From assembly GCA_019044685.2 (NCBI GenBank), contig JAGTXX020000010.1, positions 682,001-746,000 of the forward strand: 64,000 nt of DNA, read 5' to 3'. Position 1 is the stretch's first letter. The number at the start of each line of letters is the position of its first letter. The position numbers were made by a program, and so were the translations under genes. This DNA comes from Nannochloris sp. 'desiccata' (lineage: Eukaryota > Chlorophyta > Trebouxiophyceae > Chlorellales > Chlorellaceae). Under the pieces are notes generated by a model. It saw nothing but the letters and a program-made list of their open reading frames with translations. It was not told the DNA's origin and ran no database searches. Below, one piece after another: positions 19,063 to 31,088 of this stretch.

Positions 19063-20907
19063 TTAGACGTCAGATGAAGAGGTCAGAGGTGTGCTGCTGG
19101 CCGATTTATCCCTCCTAGTAACTGCACGAGCATCGCACTGCTGCTGCATTGGCGGTTTCACAGGCCGAACATTGGCCTCTGCCTCTTTAAAACGAACAAA
19201 ACACGAAACGCGAGCACTACCGCTCCTTTTGCTGTCACCGGCACTGGCAGAAGAGAGCAGCTCATCCTCCTCCTGCTCCCCAGCGGAAAGAATATATGGA
19301 GGCAAAGGCCCCTTAGGAGATTGATATCTCCACACCAAAGTAACTAATCTTCCAGCCATCAGCAAAGCAAGAGCCCCCCACACGCCTGTCAACCCCAATT
19401 CCATCGGCTCGACCCCCACCAACAATCCAACCGCACTTGCCGCTGCAACCACCATCGCACCAGCCATCCATTTGAAATCACTCGCACCGACTAAGATTCC
19501 ATCAAACACATACACTGCAGCGTTGATAGGCAGCATCGCGACAGCAAGAGGGAGAATAGCCTCTGCAGCTGAGGTCACCCCGGCGTCTTGAGTAAAGATA
19601 CCTGGGATATAAGGCTCTACTGCCCAGAAACCAGCTGCTAAAATGACACCACCACCGACACCAAGTTGGAGTAGTCTATTAGAGACTTGCCGGGCTCTAG
19701 GGATGTCCCCTCTGCCTTTATCCACGGCAACCAAACTTTGTCCGGCAACCGCTAAAGAGTCGATGATTAAACTGGAAAGCAGCCAGAGTTGCATAACGAC
19801 TTGGTGAGACGCGATCGAGGTCGGACCTAGCCGTGCAGCTGTAGCGGAAGCTAGCGTTTTAGTTCCTAGGAGCATTGCTGTTCGTAATAACACTGCCCCT
19901 CCTGCTTGAAGAAAAGGCGCCATGTCGGCTGCCGCCGCACTTAGAGAACTAGAGATAACTGCACCGCGGATGTCTAATCCGCCTAATTGATCCTTCCTAC
20001 GGTATAATAAAGACAAATATGCTATAGCGGCGACCCATTCAGCAACTGATGTTGCCGTCGCTGCTCCTTTAACCCCCCAACCGAGCCCTAGAATTAAAAG
20101 AGTATCTAGGCCGAAGTTGATAGCATTTGTAGCTAAAGTAATAGTCAACGGTGTCCGCATATCTTGTAGCCCACGGAAGGTCCCGTTGCCTACTGTCATA
20201 AGTAGAACTGCCGGAGCCGCAAATGCTCGGATTAATAAAAAATCTTTTGCTAATGAAAACATTTCGGGAGTGGAAGAAGGATCAGCTCCCATCAGCATCA
20301 ACGCTTGATCCGCTCCAAGAGTCAGTCCAAAGGTTAATCCAGTGCCTAATAACGTAGCTAATAGCATCGCTTGAATGGTCACGGTACCTGCCCGGCGGGC
20401 ATCCCCTTCTGCCAATGCCGTTGCAACCAACGGGGTTGTCGCTGTAGCTAGGAAATTAAAGACAAGAAAACTGAATGTAAATAAAGCAGAGTTGACTCCA
20501 AGAGCTGCAAGTGCATCAGGGCCTGTCTGTCCTACAAAGATGGTGTCTACAACTTGCAGCAGAGGGTCTGCTGCCAGGGCCAAGACGGCGGGGAAAGCGA
20601 GAGAAAATATGGCACCATCGTGAGGGCTTGATTTAAAAATAGAGGGAAAGAATCCAAATAAAGTGGTAGTATCTTCCTCCGCGCTGTTCAAATTATTTGA
20701 CAACGGAGTGGAACAAGGTGGGGAGCTCGTGCACTGACAATTCTCCGGTAGTTCATGCTCATCCACAGAATCTCTACTAGCTTGGGCCACACATGACGAG
20801 CGGGCAGCAAGCAAGTGGCTTTGCCGATGTCTGTAAGCACTGCATAAGTGCGGTAATGTCCCATAAGGCCTTGCTAGCCTGCTCTGCAGTGCAAAGCCTG
20901 TTTGCAT
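19063..20907 (-). CDS. MATE-family efflux carrier, probably plastid-targeted
   Basis: Intronless, 614 aa, from the ATG at 20907. About 100 residues rich in Ser, Arg, His and Cys precede the first membrane helix, fitting a plastid transit peptide plus linker. The transporter region has twelve likely helices, starting IFSLAFPAVLALAADPLLQVVD and containing FVGQTGPDALAALGVN, the usual MATE N-lobe opening. It resembles plant DTX/FRD3-EDS5-type plastid members, which export organic anions such as citrate or phenolic compounds; the substrate here cannot be read. The last 40 residues (EANVRPVKPPMQQQCDARA...) lie outside the transporter fold, and a copy of this piece occurs in the pseudogene at 16.7 kb. 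Confidence 0.88.
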   Translation of the reverse strand: MQTGFALQSRLARPYGTLPHLCSAYRHRQSHLLAARSSCVAQASRDSVDEHELPENCQCTSSPPCSTPLSNNLNSAEEDTTTLFGFFPSIFKSSPHDGAIFSLAFPAVLALAADPLLQVVDTIFVGQTGPDALAALGVNSALFTFSFLVFNFLATATTPLVATALAEGDARRAGTVTIQAMLLATLLGTGLTFGLTLGADQALMLMGADPSSTPEMFSLAKDFLLIRAFAAPAVLLMTVGNGTFRGLQDMRTPLTITLATNAINFGLDTLLILGLGWGVKGAATATSVAEWVAAIAYLSLLYRRKDQLGGLDIRGAVISSSLSAAAADMAPFLQAGGAVLLRTAMLLGTKTLASATAARLGPTSIASHQVVMQLWLLSSLIIDSLAVAGQSLVAVDKGRGDIPRARQVSNRLLQLGVGGGVILAAGFWAVEPYIPGIFTQDAGVTSAAEAILPLAVAMLPINAAVYVFDGILVGASDFKWMAGAMVVAAASAVGLLVGVEPMELGLTGVWGALALLMAGRLVTLVWRYQSPKGPLPPYILSAGEQEEDELLSSASAGDSKRSGSARVSCFVRFKEAEANVRPVKPPMQQQCDARAVTRRDKSASSTPLTSSSDV

Positions 20908-21367
20908 TTTCAAATAAAAACCTTTGGCAGTATGGGAAAAAAATAGGTTTCGTCACGCCAGCTTCTCAAATTACTTGATTAAGGTAGTCAAAAGATATTT
21001 TCCATGCAGTTGAACATTGATTCGAAAAAGCTACAACAAAATTAATTGCAAAAAAAATATAAAATTAGCTCAGATTGTTTCAAAAGGAGCTTCTGTGTGC
21101 TCTTCAGCTTCTTAACCCACAGCTCACTATACTAAACTATCAGTTTTTATTGATGATCTTCAAATTTCGGGAATATCGGCTAAATCTCAAAAAATCACAA
21201 AGCTTTGCGCGTTCAACGCACCGCATCCATCTCTATAAATGCATTGCTCCTCTGGCCTTGGAGCTAATACTAAATTGTATCAATTTTGGTAAACAGAAAG
21301 GCTGCCGTGCCAGGCTAAGCCTGGAATGCATTCTAAAATTGTCAGAATTCAGGCTAAGGTGCACCAC
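20908..21367. other. divergent promoter region, MATE / DUF760
   Basis: AT-rich sequence between two divergently transcribed plastid-type genes. An alternative in-frame ATG for the DUF760 gene is at 21326. No other feature seen. Confidence 0.4.
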
Positions 21368-22817
21368 ATGCGGCCCTTACCCTCTTGCTTTCGGTGCACC
21401 GCCGCATCACGACAGAGTTACATATTTTTAGCGTCGAGGAGAACACTATTGGCCAGATGCAGGCCCTTATCTGGCCAGATTAAGAAATTACAGAGAAGTG
21501 TGAATCGCACAGCCCCCGTAGTTCAGGCACTTTGGGGCTCTAATAACAACGATAATAATCATGCTTCTAATGTGAGATTGCAAAATTGCGTATATACCTG
21601 GATTTTCTTCGTAATTAATGCTTGAACTCGATCTTGTTTGCATCCATCCCCCGGTCTCTCCCGACCACTGTCTCTCATAGTTAACCTTTCAATTATTTAT
21701 TTATCTATCATTTTTCCAGGCACAATCCAGTAGTAGTAGACGTCAAGCAATGCTTGATTACGTCGAAACCATCTCCCCTTCCTCTTCAGGCTCTCCTAGC
21801 TCTGGCGTAGATATGCCAGCTCCTGTTTTATCAGCAATGAGGCAAACCGTTGCAAACCTACTAGGCACCTTACCCCCTCAGTTTTTCAGAGTCACCATCT
21901 CTACAAGAAGCGACAACCTCGCTCAGCTTATGTTTAGCGTGCTGATGACGGGGTATATGTTTTGCAATGGATGGTATCGATTGCAATTAACAAAAAGTAT
22001 GGGGTCGCTCACTTCTGGCACCAAAAGCAGCAGCACGCCGAGTAGCGGGAGTGCGTTAGTAAGCTCAGGCTCTGCTTCATTTGGCAGCATCGATGATGAA
22101 GTATCACTTAATACGACTCTATTAGGAGGAGCGACAACGGCAACAGCGGCAACACCAACAACAGGTCCTTTAAGTAATAGTTTACTGGCAGCGGGATCGC
22201 AAAAAGTACGAGTAGAAGGACAAGTTTTGAGATGGCACCACGAAGAGGGAGTGCAACAGGTTCCTGCAGTAGAATATATAGAGCAATTAGAAGAAGAGTT
22301 ACAAATATTACAAAGACAACTTGCCGCAGCAGAAGCTGCAGCGGCGGCAGCGGCAGCCGCAGCGGCTGCTGCTGCAGCTTCAGCTGGCACGCCCCCCTCT
22401 CAGCCTCGCTCAGCTATCCACGAAACTGGACAAAATGAATTATTAGAATACTTGAAAGGTTTGTCTGGAGAACAAGTCGCTGAATTAACTGACTGCGCTA
22501 CTCCAGATGTACTTGAATCCATGAATGCCCTCGTCAAAAGAATGATTGGCACGGACGACGACAACAGCAGCAACCAATTCAACAGTAATGGGAGCACGAG
22601 GGGCGGCGAATGGGGGTCAGGCAAATCGGAATGCACAACAAGCGAGTTAGGGCACTTGTTATGTTGGCTGATGTCGGTGGGACATCAATTAAGGACTATG
22701 GAAGTGAGATTGTCGTTAATACAAAGTTTCGAGAATGGGCCAGAGAGTGGGCCAGATGACGGGAGCAATGGAGATGCTGCGTCCGAGTGGGTGCCGAGAC
22801 TACCGCCTGGGCGGTAA
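21368..22817 (+). CDS. plastid DUF760 protein
   Basis: Exons 21368-21571 and 21720-22817 join in phase to give 433 aa (or 447 aa if the ATG at 21326 is used). The first exon encodes a basic Ser/Arg/Cys-rich presumed transit peptide. The first DUF760 half reads LLGTLPPQFFRVTISTRSDN then LAQLMFSVLMTGYMFCNGWY. A second, weaker copy of the fold follows at the C-terminus (NELLEYLKGLSGEQVAELTD ... TTSELGHLLCWLMSVGHQLR). Between them are a coiled coil and a run of about 15 alanines. DUF760 proteins are found in plants, algae and cyanobacteria and several are plastid-located; their role is not established. Confidence 0.85.
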
Positions 22818-23178
22818 AGAAAAAGAAAAGTACGAGTACGAATGGTATTTTTTTTTTAAAGAAAATTAATTGGCTTCGTTTTCTCTGTTGCGATTACCTA
22901 CGTTTTATTGTAGAGTGTATATTTGATTTTGTTACATGATAGGATCTTTTTGATTTGCCCCGGCGTTTGGGTTTTTTTTCTTGTTTTCTCTCTTAATACT
23001 ATTTGATTTGGAAATTGTATCACTACTTCACTGTAAAGATTTCTGTTACAGAAGCAAAAGAGCAGATTTACAGGAGAGCGACTATATACATTCATAAACT
23101 ATTTCATTTTATTTATTTTTGACAAAAGGGAAACAACAACAGGTCTCAACGACCACCGTCAAATGGAGAAACGTCTTC
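22818..23178. other. intergenic, convergent 3' ends
   Basis: T-rich on +. TTACA (TGTAA on minus) occurs at about 23046 and 23067, within 140 bp of the RPS26 stop, fitting a green-algal polyadenylation signal. Nothing else seen. Confidence 0.4.
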
Positions 23179-23902
23179 TTAGCTCTGGCGAGCTTGTGCA
23201 GGGCGGTGGAATACTGGAGGTTCTCTGTTGCGTCTATTTTTACGAGAGCGCACACGAACAATACGTGAATGGATAGCTACACTAATTGAGTAGTACACCT
23301 TTCGATAGATCTTAGGAAGAGCATACCTGCGATAAATATTTTAATTTTTGGGGTGCAAAAAGAAGAGTAGGAGATATTTTACGTTAGTTTTTTGAAATCT
23401 TGAATGCATCTTTAATATATTAAATTGATTATATAGTGAGAAACTAAAATAAATCTTACCCTTCGATGCCAGAAGCATCAGAAATATCACGAAGGGCTGA
23501 AGCGTCGACAATATTACGAACAATATAGCGCTTGATGGCCTTATCTTTGGGAACCATACGGCCTGAAGTCTCGCAACGGACACCTTTTACCTGTAAGAAC
23601 GGAGGGAGAATAGAAAGTAAGCATGTTGAGTTAAGGTCAGAGAGCGAGTGAGCGAGTTTGCTGAGTTTGTGGCAAGGCTTGGCTTAGAAATTTTCATAGA
23701 GTGAAATGGAGATGTGCGGGATTATAACTTACATGGCCGCGCCCGTGCTTGTTCCTGGAAAGGAAAATAAACGAAAATAAAGGGTTAGGGCTGGGTCGGG
23801 CTGAGGCCAAGGATGTGAAAAAGAGATCAGATGTCCACCCAACAGGTAGTAGAACGCGCTCTCCGCAACTTACCTTCCTCCGTTTCTTCTTTTTTTCGTC
23901 AT
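23179..23902 (-). CDS. RPS26: 40S ribosomal protein S26 (eS26)
   Basis: Four exons (23902-23874, 23754-23733, 23590-23460, 23326-23179) give 109 aa; exon 2 is only 22 nt. The start [18 protein letters not shown] and the central [17 protein letters not shown] are diagnostic of eS26, which lies at the mRNA exit of the small subunit and contacts mRNA upstream of the start codon. Human and yeast eS26 carry a four-cysteine zinc site (two CxxC pairs). Here the first pair reads CETS and the second reads SISV in [11 protein letters not shown]. Three of the four zinc cysteines are therefore replaced, while the rest is well conserved. It shares its upstream region with the divergent alanyl-tRNA synthetase gene. 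Confidence 0.96.
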
Positions 23903-24409
23903 ACTTGTTAAAATGAAAGGATTAAAACTGGCATGCATAGCTACCATGGAGCTGAATTAAATCCTCGTCACGAAAACAATTTGACCCCGAAGAGAGGCTG
24001 CGAAAGCATAGTTGCTCTGGAACAGAAACTTGCTTGTAGACTCGTTGTTAAGTGCTACTACTAGGTAAAGTGCACAGCAAGAATAGCGCAGAGCTGAAAC
24101 ATTTCCTAGGAGAGAGCGAGGGGAAGAATCGTAAGAAGCAGCACTGAGGGCGTGGCCGTGCCGGTGGTGGCGGTAGACTGCTAAGGCAGTCTCCCGCAGT
24201 GCATGCACCCTCTGCCCTTCTACCCTTTTCACAGCATGTCCAGTAATACACTCCTGTCACCAGCCTGCCCAAGAAATTGACCTCCAGCACTGCAGAATAA
24301 ATGCATTTGGGGGGGGGGGGGGGGCGACAGCAGCATTCAGCCTCACACCTCTCTTAACCAGATCACCAAGCTCACATTGCTCAAATCTTTGCAAAATCCG
24401 ATCGAATTA
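23903..24409. other. divergent promoter region, RPS26 / AlaRS, with G16 run
   Basis: Separates two divergently transcribed translation genes. It contains an uninterrupted run of 16 G at 24309-24324, about 85 bp before the AlaRS ATG. No coding signal seen. Confidence 0.5.
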
Positions 24410-27400
24410 ATGCAACTCTCTTTTGGTCGTGCGCATATTAGTGCACTTAAGAGAGTGGGTCGTGGAAGCACCCGCTTGCAAGTCAGAATGAGTTCAACAC
24501 AATGGAGTGGCGCCAATGTGCGCAAAGCCTTCATCGAGTTCTTCGAGTCGAAGAACCATACCATGTGGCCTAGTTCATCAGTTGTCCCCGTCAACGATCC
24601 CACTTTGTTGTTCGCAAATGCTGGTAGGTTGAGATGCTTTTGGCATGGATCTCGCTTGATTTTGTTATATCCTTACAAATGAATGGCTCCATTTCTATGT
24701 ATTACTAAATTGACGACTTGGTTATTTGCAGGGATGAACCAGTATAAGCCAAGTAAGTCTAATTATATCAGAAGATCACCTCTCTCTCATCTGGTCACGA
24801 TGGCCAGTTTGTCACCTCTTTTCCGCTCTTTTTGTGCAGTTTTCTTGGGCACTGTTGATCCTAACAGTGATATGAGCAAGCTGACTCGCGCATGCAACTC
24901 TCAAAAGGTGATTTTAACCCTCAACTTATCTGGTTTGATTCTCGACGGCACGACTTTTTCTTCTCTCAACCCTCTTTTTTTTCTCCTCTTTTCTCTCCGA
25001 TATACAGTGCATCCGTGCTGGCGGAAAGCACAATGATCTTGATGATGTCGGAAAAGACAACTATCATCACACATTCTTCGAGATGCTTGGCAATTGGTCT
25101 TTCGGTGATTACTTCAAAGACGAGGCCATCACCTGGGCATGGGAACTCCTCACCGAAGTCTACAAAATCCCCAAAGACAGACTCTATGCTTCTTACTTCG
25201 GTGGTGATGCTAAATTAGGCCTACCTGCTGATGAGGAAGCTCGCAAAATTTGGTTGCGCTATTTACCTGAAAACCGCGTCCTCCCCTTTGGAGCCAAAGA
25301 CAATTTTTGGGAAATGGGTGATCAAGGCCCCTGTGGTCCTTGCTCTGAAATCCATTTTGACCGCATTGGTGGTCGGGAGGTCCCGGAATTAGTCAACGCA
25401 GACGATCCCAACGTGCTGGAAATCTGGAATTTGGTCTTTGTGCAATTCAATCGTGAAGCTGATGGCTCTTTAAAGACCCTCCCTGCAAAGCATGTTGACA
25501 CTGGAGCTGGATTCGAGCGTGTTACCTCTGTGTTACAAGGCAAATCTTCAAATTATGCTACTGACATCTTCATGCCTATATTTGATGCTATCCAAAAGGT
25601 CACTGGACATCCTGAACCCTACACAGATCTTTTGGGCGCCGAAGATAAAGGTAATAAAGATATGGCATACCGTGTGGTTGCAGATCATATCCGTACGTTA
25701 TGTTTCGCTATTTCTGATGGATCTCGTCCTGGCAATGAAGGGCGTGAATACGTTTTACGCCGCGTTTTACGTCGGGGGGTCCGTTTTGGCCGGGAAGTTC
25801 TTGGGGGACCCGAAGGTTTCTTTTCTACTTTAGTGGACGTCGTTGTGGATACCATGAGCCCCGCATTCCCTGAGCTTGAAAGGAACCGTGCAAAGATTAA
25901 AGAAATCATCTTAGAGGAGGAAACGGCGTTCTCTAGAACTTTAATTAAGGGGCTTGAAAGATTTCATAAAATGGCAGCAACGTCATCTGGTGGGAAAATT
26001 TCCGGCCCTGATGCATTCACGCTATGGGATACTTTTGGCTTCCCCGTTGATCTAACCGAGCTTATGGCAGAAGAATCTGGGTTGAGTGTGGATATGGAAG
26101 GCTTTGCCAAGGCAATGGAGGACGCAAAGGAGCTCTCTAGAGCCGGTGCGAAGAAAGGAGGTGTGAATGGACTTAAATTTGAGGCTGAGGCTACTGCCTG
26201 GTTGGCTACTAATAACGTCCCTTTGACCGATGATTCTGCTAAATATACTGGTGAGGTTGTTTCTACCAAAGTGGCTGCTATTATGACTAAAAATGGATTC
26301 GTACAGAGCACCAAGGAGGCTTCAGAGGACGGGATGGTCGGTATTGTATTGGAGAAGACTCCATTTTACGCTGAATCTGGTGGTCAAGTCGCGGATACCG
26401 GTTCCGTAAAGAATAGCGCTGGTACTGGAGTCACTGTTCAAGACACCATCGTCGCTGCAGGCTATGTATTACATATTTGTACTATCACTGATGGGGCGGT
26501 AGTTTCCGTCGGGGATGACGTCACTGCTGCCATCGATATGGATCGTCGTAACTGCATTATGCCCAACCATACGTTTACACATGTTCTGAACTTTGCTTTG
26601 CGTGAAGTTTTGGGCGATCATGTCGATCAAAAGGGGTCTATCGTCCAACCAGAGCGTCTTCGGTTCGATTTTACCAATAAAGGCCCTGTTTCAGCCGAAG
26701 AATTAGGTAAAGTGGAAGCTATTTGTGCTCAGTTTGTTGATTCGCCCAGAGACGTCTTCACTAAAGACGTTGCTTTAGCCCAAGCTAAAGAAATTAATAC
26801 TTTAAGAGCGGTATTTGGGGAAGTCTATCCTGACCCTGTTAGGGTTGTTTCAGTTGGAAAGTCGGTAGATGAGCTTATAGCTGACCCTAAAAATGAAGAT
26901 AATATGGCATACTCTGTGGAATTCTGCGGAGGTACTCATCTTACCAATACAGCTGCAGCTGGAAAGTTTGCTCTTCTAAGCGAAGAGGGAATTGCCAAGG
27001 GTGTCCGGAGAATTATTGCTGTGACTGGAGCTGAAGCAGCAGCTGCGATCGCAGCTGCAGATGAGCTTGAAGCTAAGATCAAAGCTGCACAAGCAAAGAA
27101 CCCTGCGGAAATGTCTTCTGAGGCGACTGAGTTGAAAATTGCAGTTGATCAAGCAGCAATCCCTGCTGCTCGGAAAGCCCTTTTACGTGAACAGGTTCAA
27201 ATTTTAATCAAGGCTGTGATGGAAGAGCAGAAAAAAGCTGGTGCTGCGAATAAAGCTAAAGCAGTGGAAGCTGCAGTCGAAGCTGCTGATAAGGCAGCAG
27301 AAGCTGGTCAAAATTTCCTAATCACAAGGGTGCCTGATGTTGGGCTTGATGTCAAAGCATTGCAGGAAGCCTGGAATGCTATCCAAAAACGTCATCCTGG

Positions 27401-27635
27401 TTTGGCTGTTATGTTTTTCGCTGAAGGAGATGGTAAAGGGCTTGCCTATGCCGGTGTCCCTGATGATCTTTCTAAGAAATTGCCAGCTGGTGAGTGGGTC
27501 AAAGCTGCACTCGAGGTTCTTGGTGGTAAAGGTGGAGGTAAACCTACCAATGCACAAGGAATGGGACCCAAGGTGGAGGCGATTGACGACGCGGCAAAGG
27601 TAGCTGCTGATTTGGCTGCTCTTAAGCTGAGTTAG
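24410..27635 (+). CDS. alanyl-tRNA synthetase
   Basis: Exons 24410-24623, 24732-24752 (21 nt), 24840-24907 and 25008-27635 join in phase to give 976 aa. The class II catalytic core is complete: [17 protein letters not shown] (motif 1 region), [34 protein letters not shown], and the Gly-rich [14 protein letters not shown]. The editing domain has the zinc ligands [13 protein letters not shown] and CGGTHLTNT. The C-terminal domain is Ala/Lys-rich and ends [17 protein letters not shown]. The enzyme charges tRNA-Ala. Two in-phase ATGs exist: the first gives a basic leader ([19 protein letters not shown]), the second (about residue 30) gives [13 protein letters not shown]. One gene may thus supply organelle and cytosol. 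Confidence 0.97.
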
Positions 27636-28104
27636 ATGAAGTAAGGAACAAAAGTATTGAATTTTTCTCTTGAGTTTCTTTCTGTTCTCAGGGGTGGGAA
27701 GCGATGCCCGCTCTCTTGCTTTTATTGTTTCAACGCATTTCGCGCTTGCTGGGGCCTTGGCACATTGCCTTCTTATCTTGTACGCTGTTGATGAATGCTG
27801 CCCTTTATAAGGATAACAGTGGAATGTAATATTTTCAGTTTATGCCTGTTGGGTTAGAGAATCTCGAAATTTTAGCAGGAAGTTCCTGGGAAGAAGGCTG
27901 GGTTGTAGCTAGCCCGGCAGTTGAGACGTGCTGAATTTCTGTTCCCCGCATATTTGTAAATCTAACAGTTTGTATAGAAGCATTGAGCGTTCATGCATAG
28001 TTTCAAGCGGTCGGATGTTGCTTTACCTCATAAATATAAGCACAATTGAGAGGATCTGAAATCTCAACTCTTTTTTTTATCTAGTGGTTGACGTATATGA
28101 CACG
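27636..28104. other. intergenic: AlaRS 3' end and GT49 promoter
   Basis: TGTAA at 27825-27829, 190 bp after the AlaRS stop, is the best polyadenylation candidate. No other feature seen. Confidence 0.4.
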
Positions 28105-29855
28105 ATGACTGCGGGAAAAGTGGTTTATGCGTCGGATGATACATCATTCTTTAGAAAGAGACGGGTTGCAGGGCTTCTAGCTTTAGTAATCGTCCCTTGC
28201 ATTTTGGTGAGCGACTAATCTAAATTTGAAGGTCTGGCGAGTAAAGTCCGATTCCGAGCATTGTAATTCACTCACTTTGACTTTTGTTGCAGGCCCAAGT
28301 TAGCTGGGAGGCTCATGCAGTATCTGGGTTGACGAATTCAGCTTGGTATAGAGGCAATGCGAGCTCGAGTTATAGAACGGTCGAAGCTGGCCAGGGGGAG
28401 AAGGTCTCCCGCAAATTAATAGACAACATGCCGCAAAATGTGGATCCACACCGGAGTTGCAAAAAGGGTGGCGAAGACCTCCCAAAACTGGTGCTGGTGC
28501 AGGAATGGAGGACCAATAAGCAACGACCAAGAGAGAGCATCACTCTCATGACACAGCTCTCTGCCGATAGGTAAGATGCTTCTATTGCACTTCTCAGTTC
28601 ACCCGCACGTGCGCATTTTCAGTTTGAGCCTTTGAATACTTGCCTGCCCAACATTTTCTCATTTTGCCAATTCGCCGCTCCCTAGCCGCATTCAAATAAG
28701 AACTCCTACGTTGCTGGCAACTACCCTCGTCAATTGCTTCAACACCCTATGCCATATATTTCACAATTATTAACTAGCATTCCCTCTTCTCTCTTCTGTA
28801 TTACAAACAGGCTCCCCATGTTAGAAAATCAGTGCCGTACGTGGACCGACCCTCTTGCGGCCGTCGTCTACGTCCCTCTCTTCCGCAACGGTTCTGACGG
28901 CACCCCCATCATCCCGACCTACATCAACACCACATTGGAAGATGTAATTCGCGGGATGGACTCATTCTTCCACTTCATGGAAGGCACAGCCCAGTGTGCT
29001 TTGCACATGGAGCTGGTTGGCCAATTTCTAGACCCCCTCGATCCAGAAAAGTATCCTATTAATTCATTACGCAATCGTGCTTTACGTATGTCCATTACCG
29101 AGCTGACATTCATGCTTGATGTAGATTTCGTAGCCAGCCCAAATCTAGGATTGCCTGAACCTGGCTATAGAGATCCTGCAGTGTATAATCAGATGGCAGA
29201 GTTGACTGCAATGAAGAAAGCATTAGTTTTACCCGCTTTTGAAATCACAAATCGTAAACAAGACTTAATTATGGCACAGAATTTGGCGAGAAATTGTGTT
29301 ATGTTGGGAAAAGATGGAATGAGAGAGCAATATCTCTCGGGAAAAGTGGATGCCTTTAACGGCCAAGATGCACCTTGGGGTCATGGTCCAACCAACACAA
29401 CCAAATGGGTTCGTTTGACGAAACCGGTAACCTACCGCGCGAATTACGAACCTAGATACGAGCCGTTCTTGGTGATGCATAGAAACGTAGCACCCTGGGC
29501 CGACGAACGCTTTGTGGGATATGGAGGCAACAAGATTGCGTACATTAATCAATTGAATGGCCTTGGAGTGAGCTTCCATGTACACCCGTTCGGTTTTGTT
29601 ATTCACGTTCCCCACGTGAAAACAAAGGCTGCAAATACTTTTGTTTTAGAAAAACGCCGTGGTGAGAGTCCTATGGATGATTTGAGAGCTCTCGTAGAGG
29701 CAGAGGTAGAGAAAGCCACCTATGCGCCTCACACTGTATTTTGTCCTAAAGATTTGGTGTCAGACGCTGATGTAGAGAATTTGATGGGTAGGGGGAGTGA
29801 AGACGGTGGTGGTGATGGTAATACTAGTGAAGCATTGAAGGAAACTAAGAGATAA
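28105..29855 (+). CDS. GT49 (LARGE/B4GAT1-type) glycosyltransferase
   Basis: Exons 28105-28206, 28293-28570 and 28811-29855 join in phase to give 474 aa. A signal anchor (VAGLLALVIVPCILA) near residues 21-35 follows a basic stretch: Golgi type II topology. The catalytic domain shows TWTDPLAAVVYVPL, the metal-binding DxD in LTFMLDVDFVAS, and the C-terminal YEPFLVMHRNVAPWADERFV followed by GYGGNKIAYINQLNGLG, the hallmark of GT49. In animals the family makes the glucuronic acid-xylose units of dystroglycan; algae also carry members, with unknown glycans. The start is the ATG placing the anchor near the N-terminus. The acidic C-terminal tail (last 60 residues) is outside the fold. Confidence 0.9.
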
Positions 29856-30407
29856 TAATTCCTTTCTCAATTTTCACTATTCTCAACAAATTTTCTGTTT
29901 TTTTTTTTCCTTCTCATTCCACCGCCACCGTCGCTGCTGCCATGTGCTCTCGTTTTGGTTTGTGCGGGAATAATAGCTAATACGTAATGTGTACCTTCCT
30001 TTAATGGCTTTCTTTTTAGGTATTTCTAGTTCGACGTGGTGTATCAACCTCGAATCTAGGTAGTTCTGTAGGTAGCGAAACGAAATAATTCCACTTCACA
30101 ACCAATTTTTTTCTTTTCTTTTAAATTATTATTTTTCAACATGTTAGATGTACTCCATTTCGCCTATTTCCTGCTTTCTTGTCTTTGTGAATCTTTACTG
30201 TAATTGCTTTAGTAGCATACTTGAATTAGAAGCATAGAGAAGAGCTAAAGGGTCAACTCTGAGGGTTGAACTCAGCAGTCGGCGCTGTGGCCGCTGGCCC
30301 AGGGGAAATAAATTGCCTGCGATGCCTTATACAACTATGATATCAAACTCATTTGTAAGCAAATCACTTTAAACCAGGATAATTCATTTAGAAACAAATC
30401 AAACACG
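29856..30407. other. intergenic: GT49 3' end and RPB6 promoter
   Basis: Contains a pyrimidine-rich stretch (29896-29945) and a short G/C-rich patch at 30270-30310 with the partial inverted repeat TCAAC...GGGTTGA. No gene seen. Confidence 0.35.
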
Positions 30408-31088
30408 ATGGATGATGACTTTGAAGGGTACGCATGAAATATATATGTATATATATAAATGTTGCATGATTTTCGCAAGAGGCCTCTCGGTGGCTTTAAA
30501 ACTTTGAACCATACCCATTAATTTACAATGAATAATATATTCATCACGGTTTTCTCATTCCCCTCCCCTGTATAGATTTGTCGGTGATGAATTTGATGAG
30601 GAGCCAGAGGAGCAATATGATGGAGAAGAAGAGGATGAAGCTATAGATACAGACCATCCAGGTCTTGAAGGTACGATTGTACACCAATTCACTGCCTATC
30701 AAACCCCATAACTAAATTTACCCTCTCAAATTTCTCCACACAAGTTCAATTTTCTCATCTTCCCCGCTCACTTTTACTTTTTCCTTCTACAGGTCCTGAA
30801 GCACAAATATTCGATGCTGAAGGAAGACAAAGAGAAGGCAACACTGTCCGTATCACCACCAGATTCCTAACAAAATACGAAAAAGCTCGTGTTCTAGGTA
30901 CACGTGCGCTTCAGCTCTCGATGAACGCTCCCCCCATGGTCGCTGTCGAGGGGGAGACCGACCCTTTGGAAATTGCCTACAAGGAGCTGCGTGAAAAGAA
31001 GATTCCGTTTATTATTAGAAGATACCTTCCTGATGGGAGTTTTGAAGATTGGAAATTAGATGAACTGGCTATCCATGAAAGAGATTGA
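30408..31088 (+). CDS. RNA polymerase subunit RPB6 / RPABC2
   Basis: Exons 30408-30427, 30576-30670 and 30793-31088 join in phase to give 136 aa. The acidic N-terminus ([18 protein letters not shown]) is typical. The conserved core reads [63 protein letters not shown]6, the eukaryotic counterpart of bacterial omega, is shared by RNA polymerases I, II and III and stabilises the clamp and largest subunit. TGTAA lies 86 bp after the stop (31174-31178). Confidence 0.97.

Noticed and set aside
22330..22390. Poly-Ala run as a possible expansion disease-type repeat or mobile insert
   Set aside because: Mixed GCA/GCG/GCC codons and conserved flanking domains indicate an ordinary disordered linker.
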